Positions 41,137 to 52,542 of a stretch of 64,000 nucleotides of DNA are shown here, one piece after another. This DNA comes from Kappaphycus alvarezii (taxonomy: Eukaryota; Rhodophyta; Florideophyceae; Gigartinales; Solieriaceae), in the NCBI GenBank assembly GCA_002205965.3, contig NADL03000683.1, positions 1 through 64,000 of the forward strand. The letters run 5' to 3'. Both the position numbers and the translations under genes were made by a program. How positions within the stretch are numbered: position 1 is the stretch's first letter; the number at the start of each line of letters is the position of its first letter. The notes under the pieces are model-generated. The model saw only the letters and a program-made list of their open reading frames with translations. It did no database searches and was not told where the DNA came from.

Positions 41137-41530
41137 TAAGATTCATGCCAAAAAGCAAGGTGGCTTAGAGTTTTGCCCTTAAAATGAAGGACTATACACA
41201 ACTATTGACGGAAGATTTTGATCGAGGTCTGCAATCGAGCAGGCGCTTTGATGGCCGTTCTACCTTAATCACTTAAGTCTGTGTAGCAGAAGTGCAAAAA
41301 ATTCCAAGTTCCCCGGAACCCTCTAGGAGTGATAAAGGTTGAATATTTAGAATGCTTGTTCAGTTTAACTAGCACGTCCAAGTAGAATTTCTCTTGATTT
41401 TTGATTTGAGTAATGAGCCAATATGTCAAATGATTTATGTATCTAATTCTTTTCAGTAACCACAATACTATATTCGAGAATTAGTATGTAAACTGCACCG
41501 CGGGCATTCGAAGTTGCATGTTTCAATGTG
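41137..41530. other. Unassigned spacer
   Basis: AT-rich, no supported feature. Confidence 0.4.
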
Positions 41531-41531
41531 A

Positions 41532-42847
41532 TTGATACGCCTTCGTGAAGATCGAGTGGCCCCGAGTTTGAGAATAAAGCTTTTTAAAGACGCTCTCAAG
41601 AATTTGGGAATCTTATTTAGTCCCGCTCCCACTCGATTACACGAAAAGGTCGGATTTGTCGAGAGGATAAACTCTGTCAAAAGAACATTCGTTCAGAAGT
41701 TTCTCTGTGATGCTGAATACAAAAACCGTCTTGTACCACATGTTGATCGAGAAAAGACCAAAGATTCCCTTCGCAAAGACTCCTTCACAGCTCAATTCCC
41801 TATCATACTTCTTTTCTTATTTATTGCCGTTCTTGTCCACTTTGCAATAGAAACCATAGACATCAAGCAGGTGTACTCGCGAAGCGGAACATCCGGCCAC
41901 CCAAAGGATGTGAATATATCTCTAGTATTTTTGGCAAGCTACTAAAGAATGGTAATGAAATTTTTGGATCCGGCCGCCTTTGGCAATTTGAAATAGAGAA
42001 ATGATTAAATGGTGAGAGAAAAATACAATAAATTTCCGGGATTACTCAAGCTCTGTCTTAAACGGCGGGAGGATTGACGCATTCGAATAGCTCTTGCAAA
42101 TCTATTCTATTAACTCTCCTTTATCAACTCTCCTCCTGAGCTCAAAAACTTACGTGAGGACATAGCGCGCCGTTTCACAATTGGTCGTTTATCTTCAATC
42201 GACTAACAGTTCGTCAGTCAAGGGATTAATCTCTCGTTCTCAACACGGAAGAGTACCTAGATAAGGTCAATCAGTTGGATCTTACAAGAGAGCGCCGCGA
42301 ATGGATGGATCCTGAATGTACCAGGCAGTAAGCCACGGCATATCTTTCTCTTCCTGTAACCGTAAACTTCTTGGGATATGGAGTACTGTTACAAGTGTCA
42401 TTTGCTGCAATATACCTCCAGCAGTCCGTAGGATCCCTAAAGGTAAGAAACATCTCTACATCAAATCACGTATTGAAAGAGCTCAAGGCCTTGGGCTCTG
42501 TGCTTACTTTCAAGTCACTCACATCTTTTCCCTACATCAACCTTAACTACTTGTGCTTTTCAGATGCCAGTCGAGTCCAGTCCGCATTTAGACAGATAGG
42601 ATACATATCTGTTATGTTTCTGCCTGCCGTGGTGACTTTTCAATCACGCTCCTCACTGGGTGAGCAACAATCAATCAAGGGTGGCTTTCTCAGGGTAATT
42701 TTTACTGCTGTAGAAGGTAATCTTCCCGTTCGTATGGGTCTCCGCCGTGAACATATTTCGTATTGTCCCGGCTGGCGGCAATATGGGCTGTTTGATTTCT
42801 TACCTGCTTTTATGATTAGGTTTCCAGCAAGAATGCCTCATAAATAG
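41532..42847 (+). pseudogene. Copia fragments: integrase core and RNase H
   Basis: 41532-41800 reads LGILFSPAPTRLHEKVGFVE then RINSVKRTFVQK, resembling the part of copia integrase around the catalytic Glu. Around 42130-42190 is REDIARRFTIGRLSSID. 42540-42720 reads YLCFSDASRVQSAFRQIGYI with a later AVEG, resembling copia RNase H. RT is missing between them. Heavily decayed. Confidence 0.4.
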
Positions 42848-44453
42848 GTTAAATTACACTTTCCGCCGCCGGCAGATTGCGGCAACCAAAAGGTCTTGAA
42901 CCGCCGGGTGCTTAAGAATCGAACAGTAAACTACCTAGCTACCGGTGGGAGTTATCGCATTGAACCAATTCAAACCACCTCCCTTGGGTCTTAGGGCCTT
43001 CCCTTTTGCTTCAGTTATTAGAATACTCCCTGTTAAGTGCGTGCTGGATTATGGTTAATTATCCCTTAAACGAGTTCCATCTACCGCAGCCTGTGTCCGC
43101 AGCTACAACAGGATTACGTCGGCTTTTGCGATTTGTACAACAACAATAAGACCATTTTGTTTGACCTAGTGTAAGTATCCACAGTTAGAAGTGAATGTCT
43201 CAGATCATCTATGCCCACCAAGACCTTTTCTATCCATTCCATCCATTAAAGGAGCCAATTTATACAACTGAAACATCATCTTGGGAGAAGGTGATGTAAT
43301 CCATGCTCTTACATCCAAGGATTCTGATCTCAAAAATCTTGTACACAGAACGCACGTACTCTAGAATTTGGGTGAACAAATACCTATTTTCTCTTCTTTT
43401 CATCACATCTTCAGTAGTTTTAAGCTAAAAAAGCCTTCTTGTATGGGTTCAAACCAATCCATTGTGGTTCTTTTGTTCTATTAACAACAAACTATAAGGT
43501 ACCTCCAAGAGAGAGTCTACCTTCAACCGACTCACGCAAACTCAAGTATTCGTGGAACCATACTGGAAGTTGCCTAAAGAGATAAATCGGAACAGTACGA
43601 CAAATCCACGACTTGAAGAAAAGAGCCAGAATTAAATTAGTTCTGACTTTTTTGTAAGAAACGGCACTGTAAGAGAGCATGGTGCCTTCATTAATATGCT
43701 TTTTTGGAAAAGTTACATCATATAATAGTCTTGGTAATATCGTTTACATCAGCTTCTCGGCCTGCGTTTGGATTTTATGTGAAATTTTGTCATCATTATT
43801 TCTCCTAGATGTTCCCTTTTGCTGTGCTGTGAGTTGTTGAACCGCCTGATTCTACCCTTCTCTTGCCAATCCCACGACCTGGTTTTCGACTTCGGCTTCT
43901 TCTCAGTCCTCTAGCCCTACCACAACATTCGCGAATACCATTTGAATAGCTGCAGACCAGTTGTGTTAATCGGAGTCATTGCAACGGAAAAGGACTCACG
44001 AGTCCTCGAATGCTTCACTTCAATCCCTGAGAGAACCCTCTTGGCCCTCCAAAAGAGTCAGAAGCAGTTTTTATTCGCATAGTAATTCCTCAAAAGTACC
44101 ATGATTCCGCTCTGAAACAGTTCTGTACATGGCTCTCGGAGCGGAACTTGTGGCCATATATTGTTCGCTATGTAGGCTCAACAACATTGGGAACAAATGA
44201 TTTACCGTCCACAATAGGGCTAAGGTGTCCTATTGTAACTTACTAATCTTGTTACAGAAAACTTTGTTCCCAATGACAAACCAGCACATGTCTTCGATGC
44301 GGACGGAAACTTTTACCATCACGACGAGTCATCTAAAAAAAAAATTGCTGTAAGCACCATTTGAGATACCCTACAAGTAGCTTGAGGATAAAAAAGTCAT
44401 CGGTACACTTCTGGAGTATGTAATTACACCAAAGGTCTGTCTGGACGGACCTT
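42848..44453. other. Unassigned region with a nested palindrome
   Basis: No recognisable gene. A 91-bp nested inverted repeat lies at 44185-44275. Confidence 0.4.
44185..44275. repeat. Nested inverted repeat, MITE-like
   Basis: Outer arms CATTGGGAACAAA (44185-44197) and TTTGTTCCCAATG (44263-44275) are perfect complements. Inner arms ACAATAGG (44211-44218) and CCTATTGT (44229-44236) are also perfect. It may be a small inverted-repeat element or a structured RNA. Confidence 0.6.
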
Positions 44454-44912
44454 TGTGATTTGGTAGTGTAAATACTTGACACGCCGCGACCATCGTCAAG
44501 AAAGTATTCTATTGGCATAGTTAGGAGTAATTACGGCTGGGTTGGGACAATTGCCAGGTTATGAGCTCAAGGAACCCTGGAGGGACCGCCTCGAGGCTGA
44601 GTACTCCTCTTGTGGGCGCCCCCCTATTTTAGTGTGAGTGTCAAGATTTCACTCTACTGTGGCAGCCAATAGCGTACCGGTGAGTGGTGCACTGTAGACG
44701 CACCATGCGCCGTCGTACTTGCTGGATAGAGTTGGACCGCGAGTATAAATAAAATCATCTTTCTTTACAAGATCGAAAAGGAGGTAGACACATTTTTGAA
44801 CATCATTGCTACGCTCTGGAAAATACCATTATTTGCGCACGGAACGGCTCTTCGACCTTGCGTGTATAATAGTCGACCCCGCTGTTGTCTTTTTGTGCCT
44901 CAGCAAACCACA
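44454..44912 (+). repeat. 5' LTR of the copia element
   Basis: Begins TGTGATTTGG, ends CAAACCACA. TATAAAT at 44744-44750. About 50 bp shorter than the 3' LTR, which has a 30-odd bp insertion (near 50155-50190) and other changes. Confidence 0.75.
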
Positions 44913-44978
44913 TTCGCGAATTGAAAACTGAGGTTGCTTTTTCAATTTTCCCAAGAACTCCCTTGAATCAATCTCTGG

Positions 44979-45416
44979 TTGCTCTTTTACCATTTAAATT
45001 TAATTATGTCCTCCGCCCGCGACGATAATCCAGAAATCCCTCAGCGAAGCACTTCGTCTACCGACAATGTTAGAGAGAAAAATCAAGCCACGAGTGGAAC
45101 GAACAAGTCAAGTTTCATGGGGTTTATCAGTGGTAATGATGCGAATGCACTCATCAGCACACAAAGAGGCTTCCTAGTAAGCATTAGAATGCTTGATGTA
45201 CAGGGATCGCTCAGCGTTGGACAACTTGTGCAAGAAGTTGCATACATGTTTCCTTCCTTTGTGCTTTTTAGAAAGGACCTCTGCGACTTACTGGCAGCCC
45301 ACAAGAGTCTTCGAGATTTTTTTAATGTGTGCGGCGCCAACCTTCCCCAAGATCCGTCCCGCAGGATATTCATGACTCTTGCAAGCAGCCTATACGAAGA
45401 AAATGAAGATACTTAA
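44979..45416 (+). CDS. Copia Gag, N-terminal part
   Basis: 145-residue open frame; the better start may be 45006 (MSSARDDNPE). Ser/Asp-rich N-terminus, then SFMGFISGNDANALIS and a helical region. Ends at TAA; homologous gag sequence continues in other frames to about 46320. No catalytic motif. Assigned by position and by similarity in layout to the minus-strand copia at 58-63 kb. Confidence 0.5.
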   Translation: MLFYHLNLIMSSARDDNPEIPQRSTSSTDNVREKNQATSGTNKSSFMGFISGNDANALISTQRGFLVSIRMLDVQGSLSVGQLVQEVAYMFPSFVLFRKDLCDLLAAHKSLRDFFNVCGANLPQDPSRRIFMTLASSLYEENEDT

Positions 45417-46930
45417 GTTGCAGAAGAAGTAGCGAAGAGTCTGATTGATATTGGACGCCGCCGCCGTACCGATACCTCACCCGTAACCGACCATGAAGTT
45501 CAACGGCGATCTTCCACAAGCGTTGGACCTCACCATGAACATAAGGGCAGAGTTGCGCATAACATCGGCATGTGTCTCAAGAAAGAGAGTAAAAAGTTCT
45601 CAGGTGCGCTCGGGGAATCTTGGATGGAATTTGTGGATGAATACCTCCACATATGTCGAGACTAAATTCTTAACAATGTTTAAAAGTTGCAGCGCCTGCA
45701 TAGTCTGTTGCCTGCTGACGCAAAACGGCTTTACATGGATAAAGTTGAGGGTGTTGCAGGTGGCTTCCAACACGCTGTGGAGATGATTGAGGGAGAGTGC
45801 AACCCTCATGTTCGGCAGACAAGAGATAAAAACTATCTTGGTGGAATTAGAATTATCAGCTTTAAAAACAAAGGTGTCGAATCTTTCACTGCCCTCTCCA
45901 TGATCTACAACAAGATTACGAAGCTTTCAAGGCAGTGCCCTCGTTCTCATCAAGGCGATGCCCACATAATCGAATTCTTGCGTAACTCTGTTGTTGGTAT
46001 AGCCTGGGCCCGGGAACTTCTGAGAAGAGTTGCCACACACAAGTTCACGTTCCAGTAACTGTATGCAGACCTGGAAGTAGCGCTTCAGTTAGATAAGGAA
46101 TCTAAAATCGCTCTATTACGCGATCAAGCGGAGATGCGAGACATGGAAACCAAAATTGGTGAAGGGGAAGCTGTTTTCTATGCTGGCCAAGGAAGTTATC
46201 TGCATAACCCGAGACATCTGGGCAGACAAGAAGCTTCAGATCGACGTCGCAACAAAATTATAAAGCAAAGACCAAAAACGATCTCCTGGAGATTTCTGGT
46301 TATTTTAACTGCGGAGGCCAACACCTCATGATGTAATGAAGCTCCCCAATCAATGCATCCAAGGCAGCAGAGCGCCGTCTGGAATGCCAAGGTAAAAATG
46401 ATCGCTTGTCTCCACATGCAGTACATGAAGTACTCGTAAATATCTGTCATCAGCTGGATGGAGATGAGAGCGATGATGATGCTCGAGGAGAGGAAGAGGT
46501 AGTTGCAACGTTGTACGCCGGAAACACAGAGGGCGTGGGCATGAGTACTGGTGGAGATGGGAAGCATTACGGATCGCGAACTGTTTCTGCCATCAGTGAG
46601 AAGGTCAAAATACCACTTGCCTGTAAGGGAGTAGAATCCCTTCGCGCATGCATTGACTCTGCTGCACAACGCACCGTAATTGTATTACGGCAAGCGAAAT
46701 GCTATGCACATCACTGCGGAAAGATATTCAATCCCACTACGTCTTCAAGAGGCACCACTTTTATCTTCGGAACTCACAGGCATACCGCTTTAGGAAATAT
46801 GGAGATCCGCTTACCAATGTCCCAGGATCCATTTCTGTCGGTCGTGGTCGAAATTGTAGAGCCCGACGTCCTATTTATAATCGGCCTCAATACTATTCGA
46901 TCGTATAGAATGGTGCTGGATACGTAGTCG
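45417..46930 (+). pseudogene. Copia Gag remainder, zinc knuckle and protease, broken
   Basis: Gag segments at 45560-46060 (GVAGGFQHAVEMIEGECNP, SVVGIAWARELL) and 46061-46320 with stops. A damaged CCHC knuckle near 46300 (FNCGGQHLMM). Protease-like segment in 46406-46927: ACIDSAAQRTVIVLRQAKCY, where DSAA replaces the usual D(S/T)GA, and a later LFIIGLNTIRSY. Confidence 0.55.
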
Positions 46931-46999
46931 CAAGCCCTCGAATCCAAGAGGCTTGGTTGAAAAGTACCTCTTGTCTTTAAGTATAGTCATCTATGTTAC

Positions 47000-47962
47000 G
47001 AGTGGCCTACTGGCTTGCTCTTTACCGCTACGGAGCTAAATTGTACACACAAGCATTTCTACCACCTGGAAACAGAACGAATCCATGCAGTCATCAAAAG
47101 ATAGGACCCGAACAAAGAATCCCCCGATCTGCTTAAGAACCTCAAAATTGTCAATGCTACTTGTGACACTTGTCAACGAATGGCACAAGGACCGTACCAT
47201 TTTAAAGTCTCTTTACCTTCTGGAAACTTTATCTTCAATGCTGCTGTGCACTTGGACCTTGTAGACCTTGAGGTAGGCCAACCATCTGCTCTACACGCAG
47301 TTGACAAAGACACGCGTTTTGGAGCGGCGGAGTTCCTTCGGGACCAATCAGCCCAAGAAACATGGGATACTTTTAAGGATATATGGTGTTTGAGGTATGT
47401 TGGGTTCCCAGATGCATCGCAGCAGACCAAAGTCCGCAGTTCAAGTCGAGTGATGAGCGAGCTTGTGTGACCTGGCAGGAGTGAAATGCAGGTATCCAAA
47501 GTGCAGAGTCACAACGCGATAGCCTCAGGTGAGAGATACCATCCATTTATCCGTAGGTTGTACCGAAAGATTCCGCAGGCGCACCCTTCCATCTCTCCCA
47601 AGAGTGCACTCACCTTGGCCGTAAAAGCTTTAAAAGATACTGCAGGCCCTAACGGTTTGCTTCCCGTGCTGTTAGTTTTTGGGATCATGCCACGAGTTCC
47701 ATTCGTTCGTGTAGTACTACCTGATCAGGTGGAGCGGATGAAGGCCTTGCAAGCGGCGAGGAATGAGATGGCACGGCTCATGGAGAGTGCTCAGATAAAA
47801 AGAGCGCTGAAACTAGATGCGCCTGCTGCAGCAGACAAGGATATCAAGATTGGCGAGAAAGTCCTCTTTTACCGAGAGAAACAGATGCGAAAGTGGGTGG
47901 GACCGTACAGAGTCCTTGATGTAGTTGGAAAGGTGGTCTCTGCTGACATAAACGGAACATGA
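47000..47962 (+). pseudogene. Copia integrase, broken
   Basis: CDTCQRMAQGPYHF near 47165 is the zinc-binding end. HLDLVDLEVG and later segments are the remains of the core, interrupted by stops. 47640-47930 holds the C-terminal module LLPVLLVFGIMPR followed by GEKVLFYREKQMRKWVGPYR. Confidence 0.55.
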
Positions 47963-48433
47963 ACACAACTATCAATAGACAAAGTTAAATCCTACAAGGA
48001 GACTAACATTAGAGATGATGAGAGCGTAGAGAGAGGAGCGGATGAAGTCGCCGAAGTGATAAACGCATCGCCGCCAGGCCCTGCGCAAGGTGATGCGCTT
48101 GACAACCCCGCACCTGATTCATCGTCTGCTTTAACTGGAGACATAATTGCTGACTTGGAGAGGGTAGCACGAGAAATGGGAAACTCAGAATTTGAGTCTG
48201 GACCACTGCAGACCTTGGATAGTTCTGAGAACATACCAATTCGAAACTTTTTCTCCACAGTGGAGGTACAACTATCGGAAATTCTTGAACCGGGTGATCC
48301 TCGCGCCGAATCAGATGAGTTCTGACAGGCTAAATAGGACGAAGTCGAGTGCCTTCGGAATCGCGGAACTTGGAAGACTGTTACCAAGAGGGCCTTACCG
48401 AAGGATGCAAACGTACTGAGGGGGCGATTTATA

Positions 48434-49898
48434 ATGATTATCAAGAATTTAGGGTCAGAAAAGGAGAAGGCCAGGGCTCGCTATGTGGCACAAGGGAATA
48501 AGGACGAGGACAAGCCGCAAATGGTGCACAATATCAGCACCCTGAGACAAAGCTCGAGAAAGGTTATTGTTTCTGTTGCCGTAGTGAATAACTATCGCCT
48601 ATTCTCAAATGACGTTAACCAAGCGTATCTGCAGAGCAAGGAGAATTTTACTCGCCAGATCTTCCTGCTTCCGAAAAAGAAAGATCTGAAACTATTTGGA
48701 CTCGAAGAAAATGAACTCTTGCTTCTCCTCTAACCTTTGTATGGCACTTGCGACGCTGGTGATTACTGGGGAGTCACCATAGACCACCACGCCCGTGCAG
48801 ATCTAGGCCTCCGTCCTTTTGATGGAGACCCATCGCTGTACATCAAACCAAACAAGGATGATGTATGTGGTGTCATGGACAACTGCATAGATGATGGTGC
48901 TCTCTGCGGCAGTAAGAAATTTCAGAAGCTGACTGAAAAACAACTACATAGACGATGGGGCTCTCTGCGACAACAAGAAATTTCAGAAGCTGACTGAGGA
49001 AACACTGGAGAGGTTTCAAGCAAAATCAGGGGAGTTGGACAGCTTTAAATTCTTTGGAATGGAAGTGCAAACTGTTCAAGATGGCTCCTTAAACATCAAC
49101 TAAACTGCGTACTGCAAAAAGTTAAAGAGCAGTATTTGCCCGACGGACGCTTCCTTTGCACAATTCAGATCGCACCGTGCGATATTTGCATGGATTGGTC
49201 ATACGAGGCCGGATTTATGCTTCACAATTAACCGTGATGCACAGGTAATAGAGAAGGCTTTCTCTAAAGCTAAGATAAGGGAACTTAATCGCGCTATTTT
49301 ACGAGCCTTCCTCAGCGCCGAACTCTGTTTAATGTATAAGCCACTGCAAAAGGAGAGTCTACAATTTCGGGTATACACGGACGCCTCATTTGCGTCCAAC
49401 GATGAAATGTCCTCGCAACTTGGTTTCTTGATTCTGCTATGTGATGACACAAGCCGTGGCTATGTTCTCGACTTTGCGAACCGTAAGTCCAGGCGCGTGG
49501 TGAGGCCTATTCTGAGCGGAGAAGTGTATGCTTTCGGCGATGGTTTTGATCATGCTGTTATGATTAGACATGATCTTCAAACAATCTATCGGGTAGATAT
49601 TCCACTTCAGATGCTTACAGACTCATTGCATATGTTCGACGTTATTAGCAAAGCTTCGTCGTCTTCTAAACGCAGAGTAATGATTGATGTAGCCGCAAGA
49701 AGGGAATCATGCAATAATTGGGATATCTCAAATGTCGGATTAGTTTCTGGTAAGGATAATCCAGCGGATGGCCTAACAGAGCTCAAGCCAAGTCAAGTGC
49801 TAAAGAAAATAATGGTGACCGGGGAAGACCATACTTCCGTTCGACAGTGTATCTTTCCTACCCAAGCAAGTACTACGAAAGAAGTCCCGAGTGTGTGA
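48434..49898 (+). pseudogene. Copia RT and RNase H, broken, with internal duplication
   Basis: RT: KARARYVAQGNKDED, LFSNDVNQAYLQSKEN (motif A), LYGTCDAGDYW, then the DD box twice: DNCIDDGALC (48879-48908) and NYIDDGALC (about 48942-48970). A 57-bp unit is repeated in tandem at about 48879-49000. Then FKFFGMEVQT and the connection region. RNase H: VYTDASFASNDE (49371) and LTDSLHMFDVISK, ending GKDNPADGLT. Stops at 48731-48733, 49100-49102 and frame changes make it non-functional. Confidence 0.7.
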
Positions 49899-50401
49899 TT
49901 AGGTAGTGTAAGTACTTGACACACCACGACCATCTTCAAGCAAGTATTCTTGGCATAGTTGGGAGTAATTAAGGCTGGGTTGGGACAATTGCCATGTTAC
50001 GAGCTCAAGGCACCCTGGAGGGACCGTCTCGAGGCTGAGTCCCCTTTTGGGGACGACCCCGTATTTTAGTGTGCGTATCAAGATTTAACTCGAATATGGT
50101 AGCCAATAGCGTACCGGCAAGTAGTGCACTGTAGACCCACCATGCGTCGTCGTACTCGAAACTTTATGTAATTAGTATAACAGGTGTCCGCTTGCTGGTT
50201 AGAGTTGAAACGGGAGTATAAATAAAATCCTTCCTCTTTACAAGAGCGAAACGGAGGAGGTAGACAAATTTTTTGAACATCATTGCTACGCGCAGGCAAA
50301 TACCATTATTTGCGCGCGGAACGGTTCTTCGCCCTTGCGTGGATAATAGCGGGGACGGACGTTGACCCCGCTGTTAATGTTTTGTGCCTCAGCAAACCAC
50401 A
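49894..50401 (+). repeat. 3' LTR of the copia element
   Basis: Begins TGTGATTAGG after a purine-rich stretch, ends CAAACCACA. TATAAAT at 50217-50223. Confidence 0.75.
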
Positions 50402-50427
50402 TTGATTTTTAACAATGTGGTTTGCTG
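50390..50427. repeat. 15-bp perfect inverted repeat at the copia LTR end
   Basis: CAGCAAACCACATTG (50390-50404) and CAATGTGGTTTGCTG (50413-50427) with an 8-nt spacer. The left arm contains the LTR terminus; the right arm looks like the same terminus inverted. Confidence 0.8.
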
Positions 50428-51900
50428 TGGCACAATGACTAATTTTTAAATTTACTTTGAAAAAACGCGCAGCATGCACAGATAGGTATGATTAAAAATG
50501 TTTCAGGCCTGAACGATACCACTCAAGTAATTTTTGCTACGTGTGCGTTCATTACAAAAAAAAATAATATTTTGAGAGGTACCGGTAGAAAAAAGAAGTG
50601 TACTCTGAGACCAGAGTGAACTAACCAAGTATTTTGTCCAGACCCAGGCCAAAACACACACCAACCTTCTCGTTGAGAGTTCTGCGTGTCTATCATGTGA
50701 TGCCTTGCGCAGAGCAGTTTAAACCAGGCGCCACTTGCGCAACGACGGATGTACTGTGCATGACTGCCGTACCCATTACTCCAAGCCGCAGAGTGTTCTC
50801 CACCCCAACACCTTCCATCACTCGGCACAAAATCGTGTCTGAAACCGAGACCGTAACGAAGCGCCAGCTATTCTTCAGCCTTTAGAACTGTCCCCTTTAA
50901 CCAATCCAATCTGATGTACAATTGCACCATTACGCCCATCTGCCGTGCCATACCTCCCTCGTTCCCCACATCTTCATGCCATTCGAACCCTTCTCTTTGC
51001 CATGTCGCCACTCTACCTACACTGCTACGGTTTCATACCACTTACAGGATACAATTCTTTATATTTCTAAAAGTCAATTGCATGGTGAATCTCCTTGCGG
51101 ACGCCATCTTATAACGTCGTCTGTATGAGTTTATGGCTTTGAAAGGATGGGGGATGCCATGGGTTTTGCATACCGGGCTGCATGCTTGAACAATGACTGT
51201 GACAAAAGGAGCGACCCCGGTAGCACGTAAATCTACGAGGTTAAGTATTAGCAAAGCAAGTCCATCTCAAAGTTTGGGACTGCCACGACGCGACATGTGG
51301 TTTTCCCTGTGCTCTCAACTGCTAATTACGATAAGGGCTATTGTAATGTAATTCTGTCCTACACATTTGTTATGTGGTAAAAGCGTGGCATCAGTTGGGT
51401 GATGGGTACCGGGCTTGTGAATTTGCTCTATACCAAAAACTTCTACCGCTTGCTACGTAAAAATTAGAGAAACTCAATATTTTTATGGGGGGAAATTTGG
51501 GGTGTTTTTAATGCATGAAAAATATGGTCAGCTGTTCCCTAAGGGATGTCGTGATGGTAAAGGCTTACAATATAAAGGGTTGGCGGGAAGTTGTCAAAAC
51601 GCTAGAAAACTGACGGGAGGCCGGCCAACAGGCACGCTGCATTGGACATTACTGCTGCTGCGGCATGACGCTGTGTTAATATTTCTTTTATGTGGCTGAT
51701 TGTGGCCGGTGTCCTGTGGCCACAAGTTGTGGTCCCGAGAGCCATGTACTGTACTGTACTGTTCAGTACTGTACATGGCCACAAATTTTGGATACGAGAG
51801 CCATGTAAGTACTGTGCATGGATCTGAGCCACAAGTAGCGTGCACTGCACAACAGTACAGTAGAAGGCGTCTGAAAACAGGCAAATAGGGGAGGCTAATG
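50428..51900. other. Unassigned region with a palindrome
   Basis: No supported gene. 51741-51779 is a near-perfect inverted repeat (GCCATGTAC-GTACTG arms of 16 bp, one mismatch) within a TACTG-rich stretch. Confidence 0.4.
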
Positions 51901-51965
51901 GCTGATTTTTGTGTTTTGCTAGGAATTTAGTACCAATTTGTGCATTTTCAAAATTTGCGAATCTC

Positions 51966-52303
51966 TATATAAAGGCTGGGCGACTAGGGTACGAGCCTCG
52001 ACCGGCCAGAGCACCAACACCCAAAAGCCCCAAACCCCAAACGCACACACCCAAAACACCCACAAACCCAACACCAGTACAACAACGAAAAAGTTGCTCT
52101 TCTCTTGTCTGTTGTCCTCAAAGCATTGGTTTCCCTTGTCACCTTGGACATACGGTGTGCATACCGAAGTTCAAGGGGGAAATACCAATTATACTGCAGG
52201 TGTCTCTTGTCTCTTTGGAATTTCGGTGCCTAGCTCGAAGTTCGAGGGGGGAATAGACTCAGTGCCTGCTAAAATATAAACCTTCCTGGTACTCGAAGGG
52301 GGT
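51966..52303 (+). promoter_or_regulatory. Probable 5' LTR end and primer site of the divergent family-1 relative
   Basis: TATATAAAG at 51966-51974 and TGGTACTCGAAGGGGGT at 52287-52303, whose first eight bases equal the family-1 primer site. Gag starts 240 bp further on. LTR limits are not determinable here. Confidence 0.4.
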
Positions 52304-52542
52304 GGTCGAAGGCCTGTGGAGCCACAAAGGATGCAGAGAGACCACCCTGGCTGCTAAGGATTGAGTCAGAGGGAAGGATTGGCAGTTTTAATTGGTAGCG
52401 GTAGGAAACTAGCGAGGGTTTAATAGGTTTAAAAGAAATCAAAAGAAACAAAAGAAAGGAACAAAAAAGGAACAAAATCAAAACAAAAAATTAAAATTAA
52501 AATAAATGACCCCTTCCTGGACCCGCTTAAACCGGTACTATT

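Larger units (their letters stand above)
44454..50401 (+). mobile_element. Copia (Ty1)-type LTR retrotransposon, decayed
   Basis: 5' LTR 44454-44912, gag and pol remnants in copia order (gag, PR, IN, RT, RNaseH), 3' LTR 49894-50401. The flanks (ACCTT and TTGAT) are not a matching target duplication. The RT motif LYGTCDAGDYW and the integrase C-terminal LVFGIMPR point to a GalEa/PyRE-like copia lineage (from memory, uncertain). Confidence 0.8.

Noticed and set aside
42890..42980. Possible tRNA on the minus strand (TAGCTAGGTAG and GTTCGATTC)
   Set aside because: The A-box-like and B-box-like motifs are only about 15 nt apart, too close for a tRNA, and no acceptor stem forms.
46196..46669. 157-codon minus-strand frame across the copia gag-protease region
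   Set aside because: Overlaps recognisable plus-strand copia coding remnants and has no recognisable domain.
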